A stretch of DNA of 64,000 nt from Pedobacter quisquiliarum (GCF_014642175.1 NZ_BMIL01000001.1:62001-126000); one strand, 5' to 3'; counted from the stretch's first letter, positions 1 to 9,577 are shown. Notes: generated from the sequence alone by a model not told the origin. A program made the numbers and translations.

Positions 1-364
1 GAGCAGCCTTAAGTTCTTTGGCGAGATTGATCGTGGTTACGATCTTATAGATGAAATACAACGGGCCGGTGAATAGATTCAACTGGTGGCCCGTCGTTAT
101 GGTAAATGTCTTTTCGTCTGCAAGCAATTCGATATTGCTGCGCACCAGGACCGAACTTTGTATATTGGCATATTGCTTTTTAAGCACATCCACCAGTACC
201 TGCCGGTTGGCGAGAACAGGTCGTTCTTTAATCGCCGAGGCAAAGCCCGACAAGTTGGTCGGATACTTATAAAAAGGCTTTAAAGTTTCGTTACCCTGAA
301 TATAATCTAATACAATAGGAGAGAAGGAGTTCGTTTGCTGATAACTAATGTATTTTGCCTGCAT
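1..364 (-). CDS. bshC: Bacillithiol biosynthesis cysteine-adding enzyme BshC, N-terminal part (runs off the left edge)
   Basis: BshC joins cysteine to GlcN-malate in the last step of bacillithiol synthesis, the main low-molecular-weight thiol of many Firmicutes and Bacteroidota. Reading leftward from the ATG at 364 gives 121 codons with no stop before the window edge, so only the N-terminal fifth or so is present. It begins MQAKYISYQQT and near residues 90-110 carries TGHQLNLFTGPLYFIYK, a stretch I recognise as the conserved GHQ..LFTGPLYF motif of the BshC/YllA family. It lies 47 bp downstream of rimO on the same strand with no terminator between them, so co-transcription with rimO is likely. 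The family call rests on this motif alone. Confidence 0.87.
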   Translation of the reverse strand, partial: MQAKYISYQQTNSFSPIVLDYIQGNETLKPFYKYPTNLSGFASAIKERPVLANRQVLVDVLKKQYANIQSSVLVRSNIELLADEKTFTITTGHQLNLFTGPLYFIYKIVTTINLAKELKAA

Positions 365-411
365 TTGAAACGAAATTAAGTTATTAAAGCAAATTCCTGC
401 TCCGCTCGTAT

Positions 412-1746
412 TTATTTTACAATTTGTCCATACAGGTCAAAGTCCTCCGCGCGGTCGATCTTCACATGAACGAAACTACCCGGTGCAGCATAAAGTGTCG
501 CCGCATCTATAAGTACCTCATTGTCAACCTCCGGAGAGTCAAATTCTGTACGGCCGATGAAGAAATCACCTTCCTTACGATCCACAAGCACCTTGTAAGT
601 ATGGCCTACTTTTTCCTGATTGATCTCAAAAGAAATACCTTGCTGCAGTTCCATAATCGCGTCAACACGTTCCTGTTTAACTTCCTCAGGCACATCATCC
701 ACTAAATTATGGGCATGCGTTTTTTCCTCATGAGAGTAGGTAAAGCAGCCAAGTCTGTCAAAACGGGTATCTTCAACCCAGTTCAACATCTCTTCAAAGT
801 CTTGTTCCGTCTCGCCAGGATAGCCCGTAATTAACGTTGTACGCATCGCGATACCTGGTACTTTTTCCCGGATCTGATTAACAATGTCTATGGTCTTTTG
901 TTTAGTAATCCCGCGGCGCATCGACTTCAGCATGCGATCTGTAATATGCTGTAGTGGCATATCCAGGTATTTACAAATGTTTTCACGCTCGTTCATCGCA
1001 TCCAGAATCTCCATTGGGAAACCTGAAGGATAAGCATATTGCAAACGGATCCACTCAATACCGGGCACGTCAGAAAGACGTCTCAGCAATTCATCTAAAT
1101 TCCTTTTGCCATATATATCCAGACCATAGTAGGTCAGATCCTGAGCAATCAAAATAAGTTCCTTCGTACCGTTTGCGGCAAGAATCTTTGCCTCATTCAC
1201 CAGCTCATTCATATCTCTGGAGATGTGTTTTCCACGCATCAGCGGAATCGCACAGAAGGAGCAGGGACGGTTACAACCTTCAGCAATCTTGAAATAAGCA
1301 AAATGCGAAGGGGTAGTCAATAAGCGCTCACCAATAAGTTCATGCTTATAGTTTGCACCTAACGAGTGTAGAATATTATTCAGGTCGTTCGTGCCGAAGA
1401 AGGCATCAACGTTGGTGATTTCAGACTCAAGTTCCGGCTTGTAGCGTTCAGAAAGGCAACCAGTAACGATTACCTTGCCCACTTTGCCTTCATCTTTAAG
1501 CTGACTGTATTGTAAAATGGTGTCTATCGACTCCTGTTTCGCATTATCAATAAAGCCACAGGTATTGATAACGATGATATCATCTTTATTAACCTGCTCC
1601 GCTTCATGTACCACCTCCATTTGATTGCCGCGTAACTGGCCCATCAATACTTCAGAATCGTAAATATTCTTGGAGCAGCCCAAAGTAATTACGTTTACCT
1701 TAGGTTTTTTGATTGGTTTAATGGAGGGAATGATTTTAGTGTTCAT
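412..1746 (-). CDS. rimO: Ribosomal protein S12 methylthiotransferase RimO
   Basis: A radical SAM methylthiotransferase that adds a methylthio group to the conserved aspartate of ribosomal protein S12. The 444-residue product has the family order: an N-terminal MTTase domain with three cysteines (Cys24 in TLGCSKN, Cys63 in NTCGFI, Cys97 in VTGCLSE) that hold the second 4Fe-4S cluster, a radical SAM core with Cys158-x3-Cys162-x2-Cys165 (EGCNRPCSFC), and a C-terminal TRAM domain from about residue 375. The AKQESIDTI segment after Cys63 is typical of RimO and argues against the tRNA-modifying paralogue MiaB. It sits 26 bp downstream of ftsY and 47 bp upstream of bshC on the same strand. Confidence 0.95.
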   Translation of the reverse strand: MNTKIIPSIKPIKKPKVNVITLGCSKNIYDSEVLMGQLRGNQMEVVHEAEQVNKDDIIVINTCGFIDNAKQESIDTILQYSQLKDEGKVGKVIVTGCLSERYKPELESEITNVDAFFGTNDLNNILHSLGANYKHELIGERLLTTPSHFAYFKIAEGCNRPCSFCAIPLMRGKHISRDMNELVNEAKILAANGTKELILIAQDLTYYGLDIYGKRNLDELLRRLSDVPGIEWIRLQYAYPSGFPMEILDAMNERENICKYLDMPLQHITDRMLKSMRRGITKQKTIDIVNQIREKVPGIAMRTTLITGYPGETEQDFEEMLNWVEDTRFDRLGCFTYSHEEKTHAHNLVDDVPEEVKQERVDAIMELQQGISFEINQEKVGHTYKVLVDRKEGDFFIGRTEFDSPEVDNEVLIDAATLYAAPGSFVHVKIDRAEDFDLYGQIVK

Positions 1747-1772
1747 GTGTTATTTCCTTGCAAAAATGCAGA

Positions 1773-2735
1773 CTAATTGAATAAGCTGTCTACAAAAGCT
1801 TTTTTATCAAATAGCTGAAGATCATCAACGCCTTCACCTACGCCGATGTATTTCACCGGGATTTTAAATTGATCAGAAATACCGATAACGACACCGCCTT
1901 TCGCTGTGCCATCAAGTTTGGTGATCGCTAATGCGTTCACGTCGGTCGCTTCCGTAAATTGTTTACATTGTTCAAAGGCGTTCTGCCCGGTAGAGCCATC
2001 CAGAACAAGTAAAATCTCGTGTGGCGCATTCGGTACAACCTTCTGCATTACGTTCTTGATCTTTCCAAGTTCGTTCATCAAACCAACCTTGTTGTGTAAA
2101 CGTCCGGCAGTATCAATGATAACGACATCTTCCTGGTTTGCCACTGCAGATTGCAGCGTATCGAAAGCCACAGAAGCAGGGTCGGAGCCCATGGCCTGTG
2201 CCACTACACGTACACCTACGCGCTCACCCCAGAGTTTAATCTGCTCAACCGCTGCAGCACGGAACGTATCCGCCGCACCAAGCACAACCTTCAGGTTTTC
2301 TGCCTTAAGTTTATTGGCCAGCTTGCCAATGGTGGTCGTTTTACCAACACCATTCACACCCACAACCATAATTACATAAGGCTTATGTTGTCCGTATTCA
2401 AAGTTGCGAAAGTCATTGCTGTTGTTCTCTGCCAGCAGAAGCTGGATTTCATCGCGTAGTAGTCCATGAAGTTCAGCCGTCGACAAATACTTGTCTCTGG
2501 CTACACGGGCTTCAATACGTTCAATAATCTTCAAGGTCGTGGTTACACCAACATCAGAAGTCACCAATACCTCTTCCAGATTGTCGAGTACATCATCATC
2601 AACGGTAGATTTACCAGCAACGGCTTTGGTGATTTTACTCAAAAAGCCTTCCTTGGTTTTCTCTAAACCTTTGTCCAGTGCCACCTTAGCCTCAGGAGCG
2701 GCTTCTTTTTTCTTAAAAAAATCGAATAGACCCAT
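1773..2735 (-). CDS. ftsY: Signal recognition particle receptor FtsY
   Basis: FtsY is the SRP receptor GTPase that docks ribosome-SRP complexes at the membrane for co-translational insertion. At 320 residues it is the short form without the long acidic A domain of E. coli. After a lysine-rich amphipathic N terminus (MGLFDFFKKK) comes the N domain, then the G domain with P-loop GVNGVGKTT (126-134), DTAGR (208-212) and TKLD (272-275). It ends FDKKAFVDSLFN, as FtsY proteins usually end in a phenylalanine-containing tail. In Bacteroidota it commonly follows rpmB-rpmG-DUF4295, as here. A terminator hairpin separates it from DUF4295, so expression from upstream is probably attenuated. Confidence 0.97.
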   Translation of the reverse strand: MGLFDFFKKKEAAPEAKVALDKGLEKTKEGFLSKITKAVAGKSTVDDDVLDNLEEVLVTSDVGVTTTLKIIERIEARVARDKYLSTAELHGLLRDEIQLLLAENNSNDFRNFEYGQHKPYVIMVVGVNGVGKTTTIGKLANKLKAENLKVVLGAADTFRAAAVEQIKLWGERVGVRVVAQAMGSDPASVAFDTLQSAVANQEDVVIIDTAGRLHNKVGLMNELGKIKNVMQKVVPNAPHEILLVLDGSTGQNAFEQCKQFTEATDVNALAITKLDGTAKGGVVIGISDQFKIPVKYIGVGEGVDDLQLFDKKAFVDSLFN

Positions 2736-2751
2736 ATGAACTTATACGAAA

Positions 2752-2787
2752 ATAAAAAAGCCCTCCCGGTTAAAAGGGACGGCTTTA
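2752..2787 (-). terminator. Rho-independent terminator between DUF4295 and ftsY
   Basis: On the minus strand AAAGCC-g-TCCC pairs with GGGA-g-GGCTTT around an 8-nt loop, followed by TTTTTTATTTT. It lies in the 71-bp gap downstream of the DUF4295 gene and just upstream of the ftsY start, so it should end most transcripts of the ribosomal protein genes or act as a partial attenuator for ftsY-rimO-bshC. Confidence 0.75.
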
Positions 2788-2806
2788 ATATGATTAAATA
2801 TTAAAA

Positions 2807-2971
2807 TTACTTACCTGCTTGAGGAGTAATAGCATCTTTAACGTGATCGTTGTGAACGATGATTTCTTTGAAAGAATATGCACCTGTTACAGGTGATTTA
2901 GTCATCGTGATAACTTTTGAATATTCTTTGCCTTTACCCGTTTTAAGGGTTGCAACTACCTTTTTTGCCAT
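2807..2971 (-). CDS. DUF4295 family small basic protein
   Basis: A 54-residue protein starting MAKKVVATLKTGKGKEYSKV and ending TPQAGK. DUF4295 proteins are about 50 residues long and are found in Bacteroidota next to rpmG; their function is not established, but this fixed position between rpmG and ftsY suggests a ribosome-associated role (inference). The start is the ATG at 2971 and the stop is TAA at 2807-2809; the reading frame is uninterrupted. It is 35 bp downstream of rpmG, same strand. The high lysine content fits binding to RNA. Confidence 0.9.
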   Translation of the reverse strand: MAKKVVATLKTGKGKEYSKVITMTKSPVTGAYSFKEIIVHNDHVKDAITPQAGK

Positions 2972-3006
2972 GATCTAATAGATTGTATTAATTTAATACC
3001 GATGTA

Positions 3007-3189
3007 TTACTTAATTTCTTTGTGTACTGTAACTTTTTTCAAAACAGGGTTGAATTTTTTCAACTCCAAACGTTCTGTAGTGTTCTTACGGTTTTTTGTA
3101 GAAATATATCTGGACATACCCGGCATGCCACTAGTTTTATGTTCAGTACATTCTAGAATAACTTGTACTCTGTTACCTTTCTTTGCCAT
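3007..3189 (-). CDS. rpmG: 50S ribosomal protein L33
   Basis: Ribosomal protein L33, a small component of the large subunit near the E site. The 60-residue product begins [18 protein letters not shown] and contains the [10 protein letters not shown] segment and C-terminal [10 protein letters not shown] typical of L33. Only one cysteine (in LECTEH) is seen, so this is the zinc-ribbon-free (C-minus) type rather than the four-cysteine form. It lies between rpmB (38 bp upstream) and DUF4295 (35 bp downstream) and is surely co-transcribed with them. Confidence 0.96.
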   Translation of the reverse strand: MAKKGNRVQVILECTEHKTSGMPGMSRYISTKNRKNTTERLELKKFNPVLKKVTVHKEIK

Positions 3190-3227
3190 TTTTTTATTAT
3201 TAAAGCCGGATCACCAGCTAATGTTTA

Positions 3228-3461
3228 TTACAAAAATCCTTTTTTCATGAAACGATTAATCGCTTCACTGATACCAATTTTATTGATGGTTTTGATAGCT
3301 GAAGTAGATACCTTCAATGTTATCCAACGATCCTCTTCAGGGATATAAAATTTCTGAAGTTGTAAGTTGGGATAAAACTTACGTTTAGTTTTAACGTTCG
3401 AGTGAGAAACATTAAAACCACTCATTGCCATCTTTCCGGTTAAATCACAAACTCTTGACAT
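3228..3461 (-). CDS. rpmB: 50S ribosomal protein L28
   Basis: Ribosomal protein L28 of the large subunit. The 77-residue product from the ATG at 3461 begins [20 protein letters not shown], the standard L28 N terminus, followed by [11 protein letters not shown] and a C-terminal [16 protein letters not shown] segment. The frame stays open 18 codons further upstream to an ATG at 3515, but those residues ([10 protein letters not shown]...) are not part of L28, so the internal start is chosen. It is first in the rpmB-rpmG-DUF4295 group. Confidence 0.96.
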   Translation of the reverse strand: MSRVCDLTGKMAMSGFNVSHSNVKTKRKFYPNLQLQKFYIPEEDRWITLKVSTSAIKTINKIGISEAINRFMKKGFL

Positions 3462-3555
3462 GCCTTTAAATATAGTGTTAAATATAAGTCGCTTAATTCT
3501 TTTAAGAGTGTGCAAATATCATAAAAATAAATTTGAATGGCAATAGGGTGTGCAA

Positions 3556-4053
3556 TTATTTTTTATAATTAACATCAAGCGTCCATTTAGCCGCTTCCGC
3601 TAGTCTAAACTCCACAAAATCAGTCCCGGAATGTAAAACCAATCGCAGTGGGAAGGTCAGATTAGTCAAGGTATAGATGTTCTGTGTGCTCGTTTTTTTC
3701 TCCACAGCAATATCCCCGTATTTGCCCTCTATGATGTCTATCCGGTCAAATTCCGGACCTTTTTCATTCAGCCGCTCGGCAGATTTGGTATTCCCTGTAA
3801 CGTTCCCAGCCGTAATATTATTGCTCTTCAAGTCCGTCACGCTCTCCCCGAATGTAATCACCAGGCCACTGCCTTTCTTCTTGCCGCGTTTAAAATCCAC
3901 CTCTTTAATTCCCGGCGATTTGCGGATCAGGGTGTAGTCTGTACTGTCTGAGCGTTTCTCCTGCTGCTGCGCCGAAGCCGGCAGTGCTGCACCTGCAGAA
4001 CAGACCAGGCTCGCAAAAACCATGGAGAAAAATGTTGATCTTATGTCTTTCAT
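3556..4053 (-). CDS. Secreted protein of unknown function
   Basis: A 165-residue protein I do not recognise. From the ATG at 4053 it has a clear Sec signal peptide (MKDIRSTFFSMVFASLVCSA, cleavage after ALPASA-Q), then a lysine-rich polar stretch and a C-terminal part rich in beta-strand-like residues (IYTLTNLTFPLRLVLHSGTDFVEFRL). The frame is open 23 codons further to an ATG at 4122, but the signal peptide supports 4053. It is probably periplasmic or surface-exposed. It stands alone between rpmB and the divergent acs, 94 bp upstream of the rpmB cluster on the same strand. Confidence 0.7.
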   Translation of the reverse strand: MKDIRSTFFSMVFASLVCSAGAALPASAQQQEKRSDSTDYTLIRKSPGIKEVDFKRGKKKGSGLVITFGESVTDLKSNNITAGNVTGNTKSAERLNEKGPEFDRIDIIEGKYGDIAVEKKTSTQNIYTLTNLTFPLRLVLHSGTDFVEFRLAEAAKWTLDVNYKK

Positions 4054-4314
4054 AAATGTCTTTCTTCTTTTGAGGGATACAATATATTGATTTTGCATAT
4101 ACAATAGGTCTGATAAAGACATATTGTCTTGTTTTTACAGTTCTGCCTACTTGCGCTACAAGCTCCAGCCTGCTTGTTCTAACAGGCTTTATACAGCACT
4201 TCTAACACCTTTAGTGCACCGATAATGTTACGCTGCACCCGTTTTAAGGTTACAATATTTACAATTACGTTGTTTTTAACCAAAGATCATGCAGCCCGTT
4301 TTATTTCGAATATG

Positions 4315-4322
4315 TAAATTTG
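4315..4322 (+). promoter_or_regulatory. Candidate Bacteroidota -7 box upstream of acs
   Basis: TAAATTTG matches the TAnnTTTG -7 consensus of the Bacteroidota primary sigma factor and lies 27 bp before the acs start. No TTTG -33 element is visible at the expected distance, so the call is tentative. Confidence 0.4.
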
Positions 4323-4349
4323 GAATAGACCTACTAGAATTTAAACAAC

Positions 4350-6248
4350 ATGCAAATTAATTCCTTTGAGGCATACCAGCAAGCTTATAAACATAGCGTA
4401 GAAAATCCGGAGGAATTCTGGGCTGGTATAGCCGACAATTTCCTTTGGAAGAAAAAATGGGACAAAGTGCTATCCTGGAACTTCTCAGAACCTAATGTAA
4501 AATGGTTTGAAGGTGCAAAACTCAACATTACAGAAAACTGTCTCGACCGCCATCTTGCAGAACATGGCGATACACCAGCCATCATCTGGGAACCCAATGA
4601 CCCGGAGAAAGATCCCATTACCCTAACGTATAAGATCCTGCATGTGCAGGTTTGCAGATTTGCAAACGTGCTCAAGAAGAACGGTGTCAAAAAAGGCGAC
4701 CGCATCTGTATATATATGCCGATGGTACCCGAGCTTGCCGTTGCCGTACTTGCTTGCGCAAGAATTGGTGCGGTACATTCCGTAATCTTCGGTGGCTTCT
4801 CCGCACAGTCGATCGCCGACCGCATCAATGATGCAAAATGTAAGTTGGTGATCACCGCAGATGGCTCTTTCCGCGGTAACAAACAAATCCAGCTCAAAGA
4901 AGTAATCGATGATGCGCTGATCGGCTGCCCTACGGTAGAAAAAGTGATTGTACTGACCAACACCCGCACGCCGGTTTCCATGATTAAAGGTCGCGACATC
5001 TGGTGGGAAGATGAGGTGAAGCTCGTTGATGCGAACTGCCCGGCAGAAGAAATGGACGCGGAAGACATGCTCTTCATTCTTTATACCTCCGGATCTACCG
5101 GTAAACCCAAAGGGGTGGTACATACCGTTGGCGGCTATATGGTATATGCCGGCTATACCTTTACAAATGTTTTCAACTACCAACCAGACGAAGTATTCTT
5201 CTGCACGGCAGATATTGGCTGGATCACCGGTCACTCTTACATTGTCTACGGCCCACTTTCTCAGGGTGCAACAACCTTGATGTTCGAAGGCATTCCAACC
5301 TATCCCGATGCCTCCCGTATGTGGCAGATCGTGGAGAAACACAAAGTAAACATCCTATATACCGCCCCAACCGCCATTCGCTCGTTAATGAGCTTCGGTA
5401 CGGAACCGATCCAAGGCCATGATCTTAGCAGCCTTCGCGTGCTGGGCTCCGTTGGCGAACCCATCAACGAAGAAGCATGGCACTGGTATAATGAAGAAAT
5501 TGGAAAAGACAATTGCCCGATCGTCGATACCTGGTGGCAAACGGAAAATGGAGGTATCATGATCTCCCCAATAGCATTCGTAACACCAACCAAGCCGAGC
5601 TACGCAACTTTACCACTGCCGGGCATCCAGCCTGTGCTGGTTGATGAAGCTGGCAACGAGATCGAGGGCAATGGCGTAAGTGGAAACCTCTGCATCAAAT
5701 TCCCATGGCCAGGTATCCTCCGGACCACCTATGGCGATCATGAGCGCTGCAAGTTAACCTACTTCTCTACCTATAAGGATATGTACTTCACCGGCGATGG
5801 CTGTATGCGCGATCAGGATGGCTACTACAAAATCACCGGCCGCGTAGATGACGTGATCAATGTGTCCGGTCACCGTATCGGCACAGCCGAAGTAGAAAAC
5901 GCCATTAACATGCACTCCGGTGTTGTGGAAAGTGCCGTAGTCGGCTTCCCGCATGATGTGAAAGGGCAGGGCATCTACGCCTTCGTCATCTTCGGAAACA
6001 GCCAGCACGATGAAGATCTCAACAAGCGTGATATCCTTCAAACGGTAACCCGCGTTATTGGCGCCATTGCAAAACCAGACAAGATTCTCTTTGTATCCGG
6101 CCTGCCGAAAACCAGATCCGGAAAGATCATGCGCAGAATCCTGAGGAAAATCGCCGAAGGCGAAACCAGCAACCTTGGCGATACCTCAACACTGCTCGAT
6201 CCTGCAGTAGTAGAGGAGATTGTTGAAGGCGCGGCAAAGCTTCGTTAA
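4350..6248 (+). CDS. acs: Acetyl-CoA synthetase (AMP-forming)
   Basis: Converts acetate, ATP and CoA to acetyl-CoA through acetyl-AMP in the cytosol, allowing growth on or salvage of acetate. The 632-residue product is full length for the family: an N-terminal ACAS_N segment, the adenylate motif [12 protein letters not shown] at 245-256, the WWQTENGG acetyl-pocket motif, TGDG, and the C-terminal [13 protein letters not shown] with the catalytic lysine (about Lys592) that is the target of regulatory acetylation in characterised enzymes. It is monocistronic as far as can be seen, with a -7 box upstream and a CsbD-like gene 65 bp downstream. Confidence 0.97.
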   Translation: MQINSFEAYQQAYKHSVENPEEFWAGIADNFLWKKKWDKVLSWNFSEPNVKWFEGAKLNITENCLDRHLAEHGDTPAIIWEPNDPEKDPITLTYKILHVQVCRFANVLKKNGVKKGDRICIYMPMVPELAVAVLACARIGAVHSVIFGGFSAQSIADRINDAKCKLVITADGSFRGNKQIQLKEVIDDALIGCPTVEKVIVLTNTRTPVSMIKGRDIWWEDEVKLVDANCPAEEMDAEDMLFILYTSGSTGKPKGVVHTVGGYMVYAGYTFTNVFNYQPDEVFFCTADIGWITGHSYIVYGPLSQGATTLMFEGIPTYPDASRMWQIVEKHKVNILYTAPTAIRSLMSFGTEPIQGHDLSSLRVLGSVGEPINEEAWHWYNEEIGKDNCPIVDTWWQTENGGIMISPIAFVTPTKPSYATLPLPGIQPVLVDEAGNEIEGNGVSGNLCIKFPWPGILRTTYGDHERCKLTYFSTYKDMYFTGDGCMRDQDGYYKITGRVDDVINVSGHRIGTAEVENAINMHSGVVESAVVGFPHDVKGQGIYAFVIFGNSQHDEDLNKRDILQTVTRVIGAIAKPDKILFVSGLPKTRSGKIMRRILRKIAEGETSNLGDTSTLLDPAVVEEIVEGAAKLR

Positions 6249-6313
6249 AACAAATTCCATACATCGGTGTTCTATTACCAACAAACAGAATTTCAAACCT
6301 AATACATAGAACC

Positions 6314-6499
6314 ATGGATGAGTTAGAATTAAAAGGAAAATGGAACGAACTCAAAGGAAAAGCAAAACAAGCTTATGCTGATCTGACTGATGACGATTTG
6401 AAATATGAAGACGGTAAAGGCGATGAACTTTACGGAAGACTTCAACAAAAAACTGGTAAAACCAGAGAAGAAGTTGTAGACTGGTTGAAATCATTGTAA
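6314..6499 (+). CDS. CsbD-like stress response protein
   Basis: A 61-residue, highly charged soluble protein ([19 protein letters not shown]...) with the CsbD pattern of helix-forming [22 protein letters not shown] followed by [15 protein letters not shown]. CsbD-like proteins are induced by general stress in several phyla; their molecular role is unclear. The ATG at 6314 is the only sensible start. A strong terminator follows 16 bp after the stop. It could be read from the acs promoter or its own; no clear promoter is seen in the 65-bp gap. Confidence 0.9.
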   Translation: MDELELKGKWNELKGKAKQAYADLTDDDLKYEDGKGDELYGRLQQKTGKTREEVVDWLKSL

Positions 6500-6515
6500 A
6501 CCAGTTCATACAAAC

Positions 6516-6557
6516 AAAAAAGCGGCTGCTCATTCAATTGAGCAGCCGCTTTTTTTA
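6516..6557. terminator. Bidirectional terminator between csbD-like gene and M16 protease gene
   Basis: AAAAAAGCGGCTGCTCA and its inverted partner (GAGCAGCCGCTTTTTTT) form a strong GC-rich stem flanked by A-run on one side and T-run on the other. It lies between two convergent genes and can serve both. Confidence 0.93.
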
Positions 6558-6568
6558 TGTGATCCTAT

Positions 6569-9502
6569 TTAGTATCCGAAGATCTGTTCCAGGCTTAACT
6601 TGGTCACCGGACCAAATTTCTCCATGTCTTCCAGCTTCACCTTCTTTTCAGAAGCTACGATACAATAGTTATATGCTTTATTGGCGATACGACTGTTATG
6701 GAAGTCCTTAACATCCGTAAACGTCATCGTCTTTAGGCTGTTGTAGCTATCCATTCTGGAATCGTGGTCTATGCCCAGCTTTTTGTCTGCGAAGTAATTG
6801 TAGATGATCGCGTCTTTCGTCACACGCTCCGTCTCAATCGCATTTAACGCATTGCTTTTAGAACCTTCAAAAGATTTGTCGATTTGCGGAAGTGCGGTCA
6901 GCAATTCATTCATGCCTGCAACAGCATCCGTCATCTTATCTGCCTGGCTACCCACATAAGCCACCATGCCATACTCTTTGTCCTTTGAATCCGGTGAAGA
7001 GAAATAAGCATTGGTAGAGTAGGCTAAAGCCTTAGACTCGCGGATGGTCTGGAATACAATTGAACCCATACCTCCACCGAAGTAGCTGTTGAAAAGGGCG
7101 ATCTTACCAATCTGTGATGGATCGTACGGTCCGTCGTTGCGGAACCATCTGATCTCCGACTGTACCATATCATAATCGGCAAACAGTACTTGATTAGCTG
7201 CGGTTTTGGTATACGTGTATTTTTCCGCAGGTGCCTCCGGTGTAAACTCAGAAGGCAGTCTGTGCAACTTGGCTATGTCCTGCTCAAAGTTTACCAGTGG
7301 CTTCGGACCATAATACGTAATCGCATGCTTGTAATTAAAGATGTTGTGCAGAATGTACATCAGCTCTTTTGAGGTCATCTTGTTCACCTCTTCATTGCTC
7401 AACACATTGTTCAGCGGATTTTTAGGACCATACTGCGCATAAGTAACCAAGCCACTTAGAATTGCCGACTTGTTGGTCTTCATGTTCTGTCTGTTTTTCA
7501 GGATGCTCTTCTTCAGGTCTTCAAGCGCGGTCTCGTTTGGTTTAGCATTCAGGAACAGGTGTTCAACCAGGCTTACCGCCTTATCAAAATTCTCTTGTAA
7601 ACCTGTGATGTTAATCGTTACCAACTCATTACCCACGTTCATGCTGTAGCTGCATGCAATGTTGTAAAACTGCTTGCTGATTTCTTCAGCTGTATATTTA
7701 TCGGTGCCCAGGAAGTTCAGGTACTGCGCCGCGTAAGGAAGCAACTTATAGTTGTAGGTACCCATGTCGAAACGGTAAGACATTCTGAAAATAGCATTCT
7801 CCTTGTTCTGAACGCTAACTACCTCTGCAATGCCCGACTTACCAAAGTTTAAATCCTTTTTGTAGTCCAGGAACTTCGGTTCAACCGCTTTAACCGGCAT
7901 CTCTACAATGCTTTTGGTGAACGAAGAAGTTGCGTTTGCATTCGGGTTAATCGGGGTAATCAGCGGCTTTTCCACTTTCGGCTGGTTCTTATCCACACCT
8001 TTATGTTTATAACCCACCACGTAGTTGTCTACAAAAAACTGATTTGCAAAACGTACCAGCTCTTGTTTGGTGATCTTGCCCATCGCATCTGCGCGTTCAA
8101 GCGTTTTGTTCCAGTCTGTACCACGGTTCATAATGAACTCTGTGCTGGCTGCTTCTGCGCGGTAGCTGTTGCTGTCGAAAGCCTGCAACAAAGATAGCTT
8201 CGTGTTGGCAACGGTCGCAGGGATCAGCGCCTCATCAAACGCACCTTTTTTAAGCAAGGCCACTTGCTCCATCAGCAGTTCTTTGGCCTGCTCCAGCGTT
8301 TGACCTGCTTTTGGCTGCACGCTGAAGTAGAACATACCATAATCTTTCATCTGCTGATAACCAGCGGTCGACTTAAGTACTTTCTGCTGCTTGTTCAGGT
8401 TGATGTCCAGTAATCCGGCTTTACCGTTTGCAAAAATCCTGGAGATCAGGTGCAACATCAAGCTTTCCTTGCTGTGCTGTGCATAACCGCGGTAATATAG
8501 ATCTACATTCTCCGCACTTGGGCCATAAACCTCCACGGTCTGGATTTTTGTCAATGGTTTCTCCGGTGCCGGATTGTACAGTTCCAGTGGCTTCGCCTTC
8601 ATGTAAGCAAAGGTCTGGTCCACCTTCTTGATCATCTCGTCCGGATTGAAATCACCAGTCATGATCACCGCCATATTGTTCGGCACATAATATTTCTGGT
8701 AGTACTTGCGAATCTCCACCAGTGAAGGGTTCTTAAGGTGCTCGATCGTGCCGATAGTGGTTTGCTGCCCGTAGTTGTGCGTCGGGAAGAGCAGGCTCGA
8801 CATGGCTTCATCCAGCTTGTTTCCGTCACTGTCCAGGCTACGGTTCTTCTCTTCATACACCGCTTCCAGCTCTGTATGGAATATACGCAGGATCGGGTTA
8901 CGGAAACGCTCGCCCTGCAGTGCTAAGAACTTATCCGTTGCGTTCGAAGGGAAATCTTCATTGTAGACCGTTTCTTCATACCAGGTGTGCGCGTTGGTCG
9001 ACTGTCCCCCGATGCTCATCATCATCTTATCATACTCATTCGCAATCGAGATGTTAGAGGCTTCATTAGAAGTCTTGTCAATCTCCCTGTAAATTGCTTT
9101 CCGGGCTGCACTGTCCGTCGTTGCATTATACTTCTCGTACAAAGCATCAATCTTATCCAGGTAAGGCTTCTCTTTTGTAAAGTCGGTGGTGCCGAACTTG
9201 TCCGTCCCTTTAAAAAGCAGGTGCTCCAGGTAGTGCGCCAAACCGGTGTTGGTTCGAGGGTCGGTGTTGCTTCCTGCGCGAATGGCCATACGGTACTCGA
9301 TGTTCGGCTCTTTCGCATTAGGGGAGAGCATTACCGTAAGTCCGTTTTTCAGCGTGTAAAACCTGGTTTTAATTGGGTCATTGGTGACATACTTGTAGGT
9401 ATAGCCGCCAGAAGAAGCCGTTTTCCATTGATACTGGCTTTGTGCAATCAGGCCCGAACCGGTAAAAAGAAATCCCGCTAAGAGGATTAGTTTATGTTTC
9501 AT
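6569..9502 (-). CDS. Exported M16 family zinc metallopeptidase (two-domain, pitrilysin-like)
   Basis: A 977-residue peptidase with a signal peptide (first about 20 residues, ending GLIAQ), so periplasmic or outer-membrane-associated. The inverted zinc motif HxxEH is at residues 90-94 (HYLEH), with the distal glutamate in ELEAVYEEKNR around 210. A second M16 half from about residue 560 to the end lacks the HxxEH motif, as usual for the structural half of these clam-shell enzymes. Length and layout match the pitrilysin/insulysin-like M16 proteins common in Bacteroidota. Substrates are unknown; peptides too small for other proteases are likely. The gene is transcribed divergently from surE, with a -7 box at 9519-9526. 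Confidence 0.93.
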   Translation of the reverse strand: MKHKLILLAGFLFTGSGLIAQSQYQWKTASSGGYTYKYVTNDPIKTRFYTLKNGLTVMLSPNAKEPNIEYRMAIRAGSNTDPRTNTGLAHYLEHLLFKGTDKFGTTDFTKEKPYLDKIDALYEKYNATTDSAARKAIYREIDKTSNEASNISIANEYDKMMMSIGGQSTNAHTWYEETVYNEDFPSNATDKFLALQGERFRNPILRIFHTELEAVYEEKNRSLDSDGNKLDEAMSSLLFPTHNYGQQTTIGTIEHLKNPSLVEIRKYYQKYYVPNNMAVIMTGDFNPDEMIKKVDQTFAYMKAKPLELYNPAPEKPLTKIQTVEVYGPSAENVDLYYRGYAQHSKESLMLHLISRIFANGKAGLLDINLNKQQKVLKSTAGYQQMKDYGMFYFSVQPKAGQTLEQAKELLMEQVALLKKGAFDEALIPATVANTKLSLLQAFDSNSYRAEAASTEFIMNRGTDWNKTLERADAMGKITKQELVRFANQFFVDNYVVGYKHKGVDKNQPKVEKPLITPINPNANATSSFTKSIVEMPVKAVEPKFLDYKKDLNFGKSGIAEVVSVQNKENAIFRMSYRFDMGTYNYKLLPYAAQYLNFLGTDKYTAEEISKQFYNIACSYSMNVGNELVTINITGLQENFDKAVSLVEHLFLNAKPNETALEDLKKSILKNRQNMKTNKSAILSGLVTYAQYGPKNPLNNVLSNEEVNKMTSKELMYILHNIFNYKHAITYYGPKPLVNFEQDIAKLHRLPSEFTPEAPAEKYTYTKTAANQVLFADYDMVQSEIRWFRNDGPYDPSQIGKIALFNSYFGGGMGSIVFQTIRESKALAYSTNAYFSSPDSKDKEYGMVAYVGSQADKMTDAVAGMNELLTALPQIDKSFEGSKSNALNAIETERVTKDAIIYNYFADKKLGIDHDSRMDSYNSLKTMTFTDVKDFHNSRIANKAYNYCIVASEKKVKLEDMEKFGPVTKLSLEQIFGY

Positions 9503-9518
9503 TAATATAAGTTATACT

Positions 9519-9526
9519 CAAATATA
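9519..9526 (-). promoter_or_regulatory. Candidate -7 box of the M16 peptidase gene
   Basis: Read on the minus strand this is TATATTTG, a perfect TAnnTTTG match 17 bp before the start codon. No good -33 TTTG is visible at the usual spacing. Confidence 0.4.
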
Positions 9527-9569
9527 ACCTCAATCCACATTAATACTTACACATTATATTGATTTCTTG

Positions 9570-9577
9570 TACTTTTG
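9570..9577 (+). promoter_or_regulatory. Candidate -7 box of the surE operon
   Basis: TACTTTTG matches TAnnTTTG and lies 31 bp before the surE start, facing away from the M16 gene promoter. A -33 element is not clear. Confidence 0.4.

Noticed and set aside
51..283. Two plus-strand open frames at the left edge
   Set aside because: They are antisense to the bshC fragment, which has a recognisable family motif.
4385..5342. Long minus-strand open frames opposite acs
   Set aside because: They lie fully within acs on the other strand, have no recognisable domains, and such antisense frames are common over genes with strong codon bias.
8987..9481. Plus-strand open frame of 164 codons opposite the M16 peptidase
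   Set aside because: The M16 gene is certain from its zinc motif and signal peptide; the antisense product is arginine- and cysteine-rich and not protein-like.
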